Translations under genes and position numbers: made by a program
NCBI GenBank assembly: GCA_913060865.1
Contig: CAJXTU010000004.1
Span: forward strand, 62,001-126,000
Origin: an uncultured Cycloclasticus sp.
Lineage (GTDB): Bacteria > Pseudomonadota > Gammaproteobacteria > Methylococcales > Cycloclasticaceae
DNA length: 64,000 nt
Reading direction: 5' to 3'
Shown: piece after piece, positions 57,130 through 64,000 of the stretch
How positions within the stretch are numbered: position 1 is the stretch's first letter
How the letters are laid out: each line of letters opens with the position of its first letter
Notes under the pieces: model-generated
The model's input: the letters and a program-made list of their open reading frames with translations, nothing else
The model's database searches: none
Told to the model about the DNA's origin: nothing

Positions 57130-57791
57130 TAAACCGCCTCCGTTCCACTAACATCTTTTATTTTAAAGTCTGCTTCTTCAACTTGAGCAGGGCGCATAAC
57201 TCGAACCCCCCAGATCATTAAACCGATAATGAAGAATGCGCTCGGTGGAAGTAACATAAGTCCATTAGGTACATACCATCCACCATCATTAACCGTTGAA
57301 AGAATTTCAACACCGAATAATTTACCTGACCCTAATAGTTCACGAAAAGTACCCACAAACATTAACACCAACGAATAACCTAAGCCATTTCCAATACCAT
57401 CCAAAAAGCTAAGCCCCGGTGGGTTTTTCATTGCAAATGCTTCCGCACGCCCCATAACAATACAGTTAGTGATGATCAGTCCAACAAACACTGATAGCTG
57501 CTTACTTAAATCATAAACATACGCTTTAAGCACTTGATCAACCACGATAACCAATGATGCAATAATGGTCATTTGAACGATAATACGAATCGCGCTCGGC
57601 ACATGGTTACGAATCATACTGATTGATAAGTTCGAAAATGCCGTCACTGACGTTAGTGCAAGGCTCATTACCAAAGCTGTACCCAAGTTAGTTGTAACGG
57701 CTAATGCCGAACAAATACCCAATACTTGTAAGCCAATCGGGTTATTATCAATTAACGGGTCTAATATGATTTTTTTTGATTGATTACTCAT
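57129..57791 (-). CDS. nqrD: Na+-NQR subunit D
   Basis: NqrD is the other six-helix subunit, inverted relative to NqrE (RnfE homologue). Cys27 ([10 protein letters not shown]) and Cys110 ([13 protein letters not shown]) are the conserved iron ligands. The stretch [15 protein letters not shown] and the length of 220 are usual. It lies one base after nqrC. Confidence 0.96.
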   Translation of the reverse strand: MSNQSKKIILDPLIDNNPIGLQVLGICSALAVTTNLGTALVMSLALTSVTAFSNLSISMIRNHVPSAIRIIVQMTIIASLVIVVDQVLKAYVYDLSKQLSVFVGLIITNCIVMGRAEAFAMKNPPGLSFLDGIGNGLGYSLVLMFVGTFRELLGSGKLFGVEILSTVNDGGWYVPNGLMLLPPSAFFIIGLMIWGVRVMRPAQVEEADFKIKDVSGTEAV

Positions 57792-57792
57792 T

Positions 57793-58608
57793 TTACACTC
57801 CGTTCGCTTGAATTTTAGTCAAATAGTTTTGGTAGCCTTGCGTACCCATCCAATACTTCAACATATTACTAACACCGCGGCTGGTCAGTGTTGCACCAGC
57901 TAAGCCATCCACTTGGAACTCTTCGCCAGTAGCACCCGGCACAACTGTTCCTTTAATAACACTAATAGCAACATCACCATCAGGTCCGTATATTTTCTTA
58001 CCCGACCATATTTTTTTCCACTTAGGATTATCTACTTCACCACCTAAACCGGGCGTTTCTGCATGTTGGTAGTAACTTAGCCCTACTATCGTTTGACCAT
58101 CATTTTCAACTGCCAGAAATCCATATAATGTTGACCACAATCCATAGCCATTTACCGGCAAAATAAGCTGTGTCACTTTATCATCTTCTTTTACTTGGTA
58201 AACAGGCATTAATTTAGGCCGCATTCTGATGCTCGCCAAATCATTTTCTTTAGGAATTTTAACGTTGAGCTGAGGGTCTTTAGCTGCTTTAATTTCGTCG
58301 TAAGTTGCCGCATCAAGCTCTGTTGAATACTCTCCCGTTTCAAGATCAATCAATTTGATTTCAATTTTAGAGAATGCTGCTTCAATATCATCGCCTTCGT
58401 GATATAAACCAGCGACCTGAAGGATGTTCTTTTTCTTATCCAACTCTTTATTAAGCACTTGTAGTGGTTTTAATGCCACCGCAGAAACCGACACAAAAAT
58501 AGCACAGACTAAACAAACGAGCGTCGCCATAATAAATGTTTTAGCGGTACTATCATTGGGTAATGCTAAGAAATTCATTGAACTACCTTTTTTATTATCG
58601 TTAGGCAT
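57793..58608 (-). CDS. nqrC: Na+-NQR subunit C with covalent FMN site
   Basis: NqrC has one membrane helix and a periplasmic domain that carries FMN on threonine. I start at the ATG at 58608 (271 residues), which has GGGAG seven bases before it and overlaps the nqrB stop; the frame is open 24 codons upstream but without homology. A second ATG at 58578, also with a fair ribosome site, would still be before the membrane helix. The flavin threonine is Thr240 in [13 protein letters not shown]; the usual serine before GAT is alanine here. Motif [12 protein letters not shown] and [11 protein letters not shown] are standard. Confidence 0.95.
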   Translation of the reverse strand: MPNDNKKGSSMNFLALPNDSTAKTFIMATLVCLVCAIFVSVSAVALKPLQVLNKELDKKKNILQVAGLYHEGDDIEAAFSKIEIKLIDLETGEYSTELDAATYDEIKAAKDPQLNVKIPKENDLASIRMRPKLMPVYQVKEDDKVTQLILPVNGYGLWSTLYGFLAVENDGQTIVGLSYYQHAETPGLGGEVDNPKWKKIWSGKKIYGPDGDVAISVIKGTVVPGATGEEFQVDGLAGATLTSRGVSNMLKYWMGTQGYQNYLTKIQANGV

Positions 58609-59806
58609 TTCGTTTCTCCCTTCTTTTGATGTTCGACTGAACAACAAAATAGTCAATGAGTGGTGCAAACATGTTTGCAAATAGGATTGCCAACATCATG
58701 CCTTCTGGAAAAGCTGGGTTTACCACCCGGATCAAAATCACCATTAGACCAATTAAAATACCGTATACCCAACGGCCGGTATTGGTCATTGCTGCACTAA
58801 CAGGGTCAGTTGCCATATAAATAGCACCAAAAGCAAAGCCACCTAATACGGCGTGCCAATACCAAGGTGTTGCAAACATCGGATTAGTTTCACTGCCGAT
58901 AAAATTAAATAACGTACTGGTTACAATCATGCCCGCTAAAACACCCAACATGACTCGGTATGATGCAATACGCGTATACAGCAAGAATGCCGCCCCAATC
59001 AAACACGCGAGTGCTGAGGTTTCACCAATTGAACCTTGCATCGTGCCTAAAAACGCATCCATCCATGTAATGCCTGAGGCCATAACCGCGTCAATACCAC
59101 CAGCAGCAGCCATACCCAATGCAGTCGCTCCACTAAACCCATCGACTGCAGTCCAAATCGCATCACCTGACATTTGCGCTGGATAAGCAAAAAACAAGAA
59201 ACAACGCCCCGTTAATGCTGGGTTTAAGAAGTTTTTACCTGTCCCACCGAATACCTCTTTACCGATAACCACTCCAAACGAGATCCCCAAAGCGACCTGC
59301 CAAAGCGGTATTGTTGCTGGTAGAATTAATGAGAAAAGCATCGATGTTACAAAGAAACCTTCATTCACTTCGTGCCCACGGACGATAGCAAATAAAACCT
59401 CCCACATACCACCAACCAATACCGTCACTATATATATAGGCAAATAATACATTGCACCATGAACCATGCAGGAGAAGATACTATCGGGGTCATAACCAAC
59501 CATATTGGTCACAAGACCACGCCAAGTATCAAGTGATGTAAGCCCTAAGTCAGCCATTGCCATATTAGCCATGTGGCCGGTATTCCACATCGCCATCATG
59601 ACACAAGGTAACGCCGCGATAAACACGTAGGTCATCACGCGTTTTAAATCAATCGCATCACGAACATGGGTTGAACCTGATGTTACATCTTTTGGTGTAT
59701 ACAAAAAAGTATCAACCATTTCATAAATGGCGTAATACTTTTCATACGCCCCACCTTTTACGAAGTGCGGGTGTATTGAATCTAAATAGTTCCTTAAACG
59801 AGACAT
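58601..59806 (-). CDS. nqrB: Na+-NQR subunit B
   Basis: NqrB is the main membrane subunit, with ten helices, riboflavin and FMN sites and the sodium path. The covalent FMN threonine is Thr228 in [11 protein letters not shown], a full match to the ApbE target pattern. Early residues [17 protein letters not shown] and the late [16 protein letters not shown] are typical. Length 401. Its start overlaps nqrA by one base, and its end overlaps nqrC by eight. Confidence 0.97.
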   Translation of the reverse strand: MSRLRNYLDSIHPHFVKGGAYEKYYAIYEMVDTFLYTPKDVTSGSTHVRDAIDLKRVMTYVFIAALPCVMMAMWNTGHMANMAMADLGLTSLDTWRGLVTNMVGYDPDSIFSCMVHGAMYYLPIYIVTVLVGGMWEVLFAIVRGHEVNEGFFVTSMLFSLILPATIPLWQVALGISFGVVIGKEVFGGTGKNFLNPALTGRCFLFFAYPAQMSGDAIWTAVDGFSGATALGMAAAGGIDAVMASGITWMDAFLGTMQGSIGETSALACLIGAAFLLYTRIASYRVMLGVLAGMIVTSTLFNFIGSETNPMFATPWYWHAVLGGFAFGAIYMATDPVSAAMTNTGRWVYGILIGLMVILIRVVNPAFPEGMMLAILFANMFAPLIDYFVVQSNIKRREKRNA

Positions 59807-61149
59807 TAACCCTCCTTCTCGATGTGTGCCAAATTAGCGCGTAGCGCCAACCCAAAATCATGCTTGCCTGAGTCCACAAAAGAACATAAGGCCAAATCCT
59901 CTTCATCTAGCTCCAACGCACCGAGTGATTCAGCAGAATCAACATCCATAACGACAAGAGCGCGCAGTAACTGAGTAGGTAAAATATCTAAAGGCATTAC
60001 ACCCTCAAAAACACCAATGGGCACCATCGCACGTGGGCTCCCATGTGCTGATGTATCCATACCCATTTTTTGTTTACGATTAAAGCTTGAGAATAAGGCG
60101 TTTGTAAACGAGAACTTCTCGCCTGTTGGGTTTAACCAACCTAGTAATTGACGCTCACGGCCTTCTTGAAGAACAGAGAGTTGAACATGGTAGCGGCCTA
60201 AATAATTGGCCCAATTATTTGCTTTTCGCCCCGATAGAATCGACCCGGAAATGACACGAATCTTGCCATCTTTTAATTCGCCTCTCACAAGCTCCTGCGT
60301 ATCCGCACCCAATCTTGTTTTAATTAAACGCGGCTTATTCACCATAGGCCCAGCGATAGCGACTACTCTATCAACGTTTAAGAAACCCGTTGTAAATAGC
60401 TTGCCCACGGCAATAACGTCTTGATAACCAATTGTCCAGGCAACTTTATTAGCACTCACTGGGCTGATAAAGTGCATATGAGTCCCCGCTAAACCAGCTG
60501 GGTGCGGACCTGAAAATTCGGTCACCTCGACCATATCAGGAACAGCAACATCTACATCAAGTGCTTTATTAACATAAACCTTACCGCTGGTTAGGCGAGA
60601 TATAACAGCCAAACCATCCTTAAACGCAGCTGCATCGGCTGAAATAATAACACTAGGATCCGCCGCTAAAGGATTAGTATCCATCACCGAAACATGTATA
60701 GCGACTGGTTTAGTCGTTGGCTTCGGTATTTTGCTAAATGGGCGAGTTCTAAACGCTGCCCATAACCCAGACTCCGTTAAGTTTTTTACAACGTCCACCG
60801 CATCAAGGTTCGCTAACTTATCTGACGTGTATTTTGTAAATTCAACCTGCTCATCGCCATCTAACTCAATAACGACAGTACGCAACACACGTTTCGCACC
60901 TCGGTTGATGCTTTTAACAACTCCACAACCTGGTGAGGTAAAGTTCACCCCTTCGGTTTTTTTATCAGTAAATAAAATTTGCCCCAGTTTGACTCTATCG
61001 CCTTCTTGAACCAGCATAGTTGGCTTCATATCGATATAATCACTGCCAACAACAGCAACACTGGAAACCTGATTACCCTCTGAAATAACTTGGTCTGGCG
61101 CACCTGTAATAGGTAAATCCAACCCCTTCTTGATCTTAAAGTGATTCAT
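59806..61149 (-). CDS. nqrA: Na+-NQR subunit A
   Basis: NqrA is the cytoplasmic, ubiquinone-associated subunit. It opens [17 protein letters not shown] and carries [32 protein letters not shown] and [16 protein letters not shown], as in Vibrio NqrA (446; here 447). The final [18 protein letters not shown] is also conserved. It begins the operon, with promoter and about 120 bases of leader upstream. Confidence 0.97.
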   Translation of the reverse strand: MNHFKIKKGLDLPITGAPDQVISEGNQVSSVAVVGSDYIDMKPTMLVQEGDRVKLGQILFTDKKTEGVNFTSPGCGVVKSINRGAKRVLRTVVIELDGDEQVEFTKYTSDKLANLDAVDVVKNLTESGLWAAFRTRPFSKIPKPTTKPVAIHVSVMDTNPLAADPSVIISADAAAFKDGLAVISRLTSGKVYVNKALDVDVAVPDMVEVTEFSGPHPAGLAGTHMHFISPVSANKVAWTIGYQDVIAVGKLFTTGFLNVDRVVAIAGPMVNKPRLIKTRLGADTQELVRGELKDGKIRVISGSILSGRKANNWANYLGRYHVQLSVLQEGRERQLLGWLNPTGEKFSFTNALFSSFNRKQKMGMDTSAHGSPRAMVPIGVFEGVMPLDILPTQLLRALVVMDVDSAESLGALELDEEDLALCSFVDSGKHDFGLALRANLAHIEKEG

Positions 61150-61277
61150 TGATTAGGCTTCTTTGTTAATTGTAAGTTTATTTATTCAGGTCTCTTTTTA
61201 CTAATGCTTGAAAGCATCATCATTCATTGACCCTGTCATCCAGTAATTCTAGAAAAAATTACTTAAAAATTCAGCGA

Positions 61278-61306
61278 ATTCTATCTCATCGCACCGCAAC
61301 ATTCAA
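61278..61306 (-). promoter_or_regulatory. nqr operon promoter, TTGAAT-17-TAGAAT
   Basis: On the minus strand TTGAAT (61301-61306) and TAGAAT (61278-61283) have an ideal 17-base spacer. The expected transcript starts about 120 bases before nqrA, and no other candidate was seen in the 166-base gap. Confidence 0.6.
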
Positions 61307-61315
61307 TCTCACACA

Positions 61316-62089
61316 CTAATTCCTTATGCCAATTCCTTTAGAAAGTAATCGTAAACTGATCCCTAACAGAAAAACAATAAATGTAACGATAACGCTAAAG
61401 CCATATAACAAAGGAATATCAGATGCGCCTAAAACACTAAACCTAAACACATCAATCATATAAAGCACCGGATTAAGTAGTGAGACATTCTGCCAAAATG
61501 CAGGCAGTAGATCGATCGAATAAAAGACCCCGCCTAAATAAATCAGCGGCGTCAAAACGAACGTTGGCACAATGGATATATCATCAAAACTTCTTGCATA
61601 AGCAGCATTAATAAATCCAGCCGCAGAAAACAAAACGCCGGTTAACAAAAACACAATAACCATCATAATAGGGTGCGCGACTTGCAAGTCTGTAAAAAAT
61701 AGTGAAACAATCGTTACCAAGACACCGACAATAAGCCCCCTCAAAACTCCACCAGAAATATAACCCATTAGAATTATCCAGCCCGGCATGGGCGCCACTA
61801 ACATCTCTTCAATATTATGCTGGAATTTTGCACTGTAAAATGAAGAGACTACATTTGAATAAGCATTACTGATCACCGCCATCAAAATAAGCCCTGGAAC
61901 AATAAAATCCATATAGTCATAACCTTTCATTTGCCCAATTCTTGAGCCTATCAAGGTACCAAAAATAAGAAAATAAAGCGTCGTCGTAATAACGGAAGGT
62001 AACAAGGTCTGCACCCAAATACGTAAAAAACGCCTAATTTCTTTATAGGTGATCGTCTGCAATCCAACTAAATATTCCTTCTTAAACAT
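61316..62089 (-). CDS. yadH: ABC-2 type transporter permease, YadH-like
   Basis: This 257-residue membrane protein is the permease partner of YadG. Six helices and the motifs IRRFLRIWVQTLLPSVITTTLYF, split here as RRFLRIWVQTL and YFLIFGTLIGSRIG, IVPGLILMAVISNAY, FSAKFQHNIEEMLVAP-type and SFDDISIVPTFVLTPLIYLGG follow E. coli YadH nearly throughout. I use the ATG at 62089 because AAGGAGGT stands five bases upstream; the frame itself is open to 62149. It overlaps yadG by eight bases. Substrate is unknown. Confidence 0.93.
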   Translation of the reverse strand: MFKKEYLVGLQTITYKEIRRFLRIWVQTLLPSVITTTLYFLIFGTLIGSRIGQMKGYDYMDFIVPGLILMAVISNAYSNVVSSFYSAKFQHNIEEMLVAPMPGWIILMGYISGGVLRGLIVGVLVTIVSLFFTDLQVAHPIMMVIVFLLTGVLFSAAGFINAAYARSFDDISIVPTFVLTPLIYLGGVFYSIDLLPAFWQNVSLLNPVLYMIDVFRFSVLGASDIPLLYGFSVIVTFIVFLLGISLRLLSKGIGIRN

Positions 62090-63014
62090 CCTCCACCTCC
62101 TTTTTTGCCAGCAACTTAAGAAAGAGTTGTTCCAAGCGGTTTGACTCATTTCGAATGCCCGTCACTCTAATACCTAGACGACTTAACTCATCGAATAAAG
62201 CATGTATTCCAGATTCTTTACGCACACTCACTTGCCATGTTGTTTCATCGACACTTTCAATTCGACTCCCGGCAATCGAAGGCAACTGCTCTACGGGCCG
62301 ATCAAGACTTAAAACAAAAACCTCTTCATCCGATTTTTCGAGCAAACCCTTCATATCCATGTTCTCAATCACATTGCCTTTATTAATAATAGCAATGTGC
62401 TTACACAAACTTTCCGCTTCTTCCAGATAATGCGTGGTCAAAATAATAGTTGTGCCTGCTGCATTTATTTTCTTAAAAAACCGCCACATCGACCGTCTTA
62501 TTTCAATATCAACCCCAGCGGTTGGCTCATCTAGGATGAGTAATTTAGGCTCATGAACCAATGCCCGAGCTATCATCAAACGTCTTTTCATTCCGCCCGA
62601 CAATTCTCTAGAAGCCTCATTGCGCTTATCCCAAAGCTCAAGCTGCTTTAAGCAAATCTCAGCTCTTGCTAAGGCTTTTTTTCGAGGGATCCCGTAATAA
62701 CCGGCCTGCGACACCACAATATCAAATACATTTTCAAACTGATTAAAATTGAACTCTTGCGGCACCAGGCCGATACATCGTTTGACCCCTTCTGGGTCAG
62801 CATCTAAATCATGACCGTAAACTTTAACCGACCCAGAGGTCTTATTCACTAACGAAGCGACTATACCAATTGTCGTTGATTTTCCTGCCCCATTTGCACC
62901 CAACAAAGCAAAGAAATCCCCTTGCTTCACGACTAAATCAATGCCTTTTACCGCAAGAAACCCATTGTCATATCGTTTACATAGTTGATTTATTTCAAGT
63001 GCATTCATATTCAA
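62082..63014 (-). CDS. yadG: ABC transporter ATPase, YadG-like
   Basis: The ATPase subunit (310 residues) has Walker A GANGAGKST, signature ELSGGMKRRLMIARAL and Walker B LLILDEPTAGVD, with TTHYLEEAE as H-loop. SLVNKTSGSVKVYGHDL and QEFNFNQFE follow E. coli YadG. With YadH it forms an ABC-2 transporter of unknown substrate, and such pairs are often linked to drug or polysaccharide export. The pair is divergent from maeB. Confidence 0.94.
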   Translation of the reverse strand: MNMNALEINQLCKRYDNGFLAVKGIDLVVKQGDFFALLGANGAGKSTTIGIVASLVNKTSGSVKVYGHDLDADPEGVKRCIGLVPQEFNFNQFENVFDIVVSQAGYYGIPRKKALARAEICLKQLELWDKRNEASRELSGGMKRRLMIARALVHEPKLLILDEPTAGVDIEIRRSMWRFFKKINAAGTTIILTTHYLEEAESLCKHIAIINKGNVIENMDMKGLLEKSDEEVFVLSLDRPVEQLPSIAGSRIESVDETTWQVSVRKESGIHALFDELSRLGIRVTGIRNESNRLEQLFLKLLAKKEVEDV

Positions 63015-63125
63015 AATTATTTATTTGGAAAGTTCATATTGCAGACTAAGCCTACATAACTAGCCGCGTAGTTTAACGTATAATGTCTCCAACCTTTCAA
63101 CCCCAACAACTATTATTTAACAATT

Positions 63126-64000
63126 ATGTCTGACAAGCCCAACACGAACGCCCTGTATTATCATCAGCACCCAAGGCCGGGTAAAATTGAAGTGACGCCC
63201 ACTAAAGCGCTCAGCAACCAAACTGATCTTGCTTTGGCCTACAGTCCTGGTGTAGCAGAACCTTGTTTGGAAATTGCCAAAGACCCATCTACTGCCGCAC
63301 TCTATACCGCCCGAAGTAACTTGGTAGCCGTCATCACTAACGGAACAGCTGTACTCGGCTTAGGGGATATTGGTCCGCTCGCATCAAAGCCCGTTATGGA
63401 AGGCAAAGGCGTCTTATTCAAAAAATTTGGTGGCGTGGATGTTTTTGACATAGAAATTGATGAAAAAGATCCCGATAAATTTGTCGATATCGTTGCCAGC
63501 TTAGCGCCGACCTTTGGCGGTATTAACCTCGAAGATATTAAAGCGCCCGAATGCTTTTTCATTGAAAAGAAACTACGCGAAAAAATTGACATTCCCGTCT
63601 TTCACGATGACCAACACGGCACCGCTATTATCACAGCCGCAGCTATCATCAATGGGCTAAAAGTCGCTAAAAAAGACATATCAAACGTTCGACTCGTCGC
63701 TTCGGGTGCTGGCGCTGCAGGTATTGCTTGCTTAGACATGCTCGTCGAAATGGGGCTAAAGCGAGAAAACATCCTCGTTAGCGATAGTAAAGGCATCATC
63801 CATGACGGTAGAACAACAGGCATGGATGATCGAAAACAACGCTACGCAGCAAAGACAAGCATACGGACTTTGGCAGAAGCCATCGTTGGCGCTGACATCT
63901 TTTTAGGTGTTTCACGTGCCGGCATGATGACTAAAGACATGGTCAAAAACATGGCCGACTCTCCCATTATTTTTGCACTGGCTAACCCAACGCCAGAAAT
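63126..64000 (+). CDS. maeB: NADP-dependent malic enzyme, MaeB type (3' end outside window)
   Basis: The enzyme decarboxylates malate to pyruvate. The visible 291 codons contain the malic-enzyme domain: [17 protein letters not shown] near residue 40, [33 protein letters not shown] and [15 protein letters not shown], then the NAD(P)-binding [13 protein letters not shown]. The short [14 protein letters not shown]-terminus is of the MaeB kind. MaeB usually continues with a phosphotransacetylase-like C-terminal domain, which would lie beyond the window. A perfect TATAAT (63079-63084) precedes the gene by about 40 bases, with a poor -35. Confidence 0.93.
   Translation, partial: MSDKPNTNALYYHQHPRPGKIEVTPTKALSNQTDLALAYSPGVAEPCLEIAKDPSTAALYTARSNLVAVITNGTAVLGLGDIGPLASKPVMEGKGVLFKKFGGVDVFDIEIDEKDPDKFVDIVASLAPTFGGINLEDIKAPECFFIEKKLREKIDIPVFHDDQHGTAIITAAAIINGLKVAKKDISNVRLVASGAGAAGIACLDMLVEMGLKRENILVSDSKGIIHDGRTTGMDDRKQRYAAKTSIRTLAEAIVGADIFLGVSRAGMMTKDMVKNMADSPIIFALANPTPE

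Noticed and set aside
58609..58680. Upstream in-frame start for nqrC
   Set aside because: The added residues are translated from within nqrB in another frame and no homology is seen; the ATG at 58608 has a good ribosome site.
62090..62149. Longer yadH frame
   Set aside because: The added 20 residues lie within yadG; AAGGAGGT places the start at 62089.

Overview
The window is a contiguous piece of a moderately AT-rich gammaproteobacterial chromosome. The evidence is gene content and order: lpoA-yraN-diaA-dolP, the rplU-rpmA-obgE-proB / rpsT / murJ-ribF-ileS-lspA neighbourhood with ispB alongside (the arrangement known from Pseudomonas), a complete Na+-NQR operon, speD-speE, and single genes such as ampD, plsB, ttcA, hslO, trxC, sbcB, yadGH and yhcB. 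The mix of NQR, acetyl-CoA synthetase, acetoacetyl-CoA reductase and FabV suits an aerobic, probably marine bacterium. A Piscirickettsiaceae/Thiotrichales relative such as Cycloclasticus or Methylophaga is my guess, not a demonstrated assignment. I saw no rRNA, tRNA, insertion sequence, prophage, CRISPR array or defence island. Both ends cut genes: lpoA at the left and a malic enzyme at the right.

Layout. 1-4.8 kb (+): envelope and replication genes lpoA, yraN, diaA, dolP, then a GlcD-like FAD oxidase and a universal stress protein. 4.8-8.1 kb (-): nadC and a large DUF1631 protein. 8.1-14.5 kb: ampD (+) facing the murJ-ribF-ileS-lspA unit (-). 14.7-21.7 kb: a DUF748 envelope protein and rpsT (+), then rplU-rpmA-obgE-proB (-) divergent from ispB (+). 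21.8-28.9 kb: a GAPDH with an N-terminal extension, acs, phbB-like reductase, PilZ protein, QueD-like protein, DUF1249 protein and an AGCS symporter. 29.1-32.0 kb (+): double CDGSH protein, UPF0149, DUF1853 and TraB-family genes. 32.0-37.1 kb: plsB-ttcA (-), an ADP-ribosylglycohydrolase-fold protein and ung (+). 37.3-41.4 kb: a PAS-PAS-GGDEF cyclase, msrA, a UbiA-type prenyltransferase and hslO. 41.5-46.4 kb (-): trxC, a coupled mipZ-like/sprT/GIY-YIG unit, fabV, an EamA transporter and zapG/yhcB. 47.0-48.8 kb (+): an ABC exporter. 48.9-51.6 kb (-): speD-speE-ornithine decarboxylase plus a 57-residue gene. 51.8-61.2 kb (-): a small conserved protein, sbcB, a CBS protein, then nqrABCDEF-apbE-nqrM. 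61.3-63.0 kb (-): yadG-yadH; 63.1 kb onward (+): maeB.

How the genes work together. nqrA-F encode the sodium-pumping NADH:quinone oxidoreductase, apbE attaches FMN to NqrB and NqrC, and nqrM (too short for ordinary ORF cut-offs) is its maturation factor. speD, speE and the decarboxylase cover ornithine to putrescine to spermidine. PilZ and GGEEF proteins point to c-di-GMP signalling.

Most of the window is housekeeping. The points most worth a second look are a MipZ-like division-positioning ATPase (a typically alphaproteobacterial protein) translationally coupled to sprT, an ADP-ribosylglycohydrolase-fold protein without its usual metal-binding aspartates, a probable CTG start for murJ, a near-exact internal duplication of a PAS domain, and several perfect inverted repeats in divergent promoter regions.
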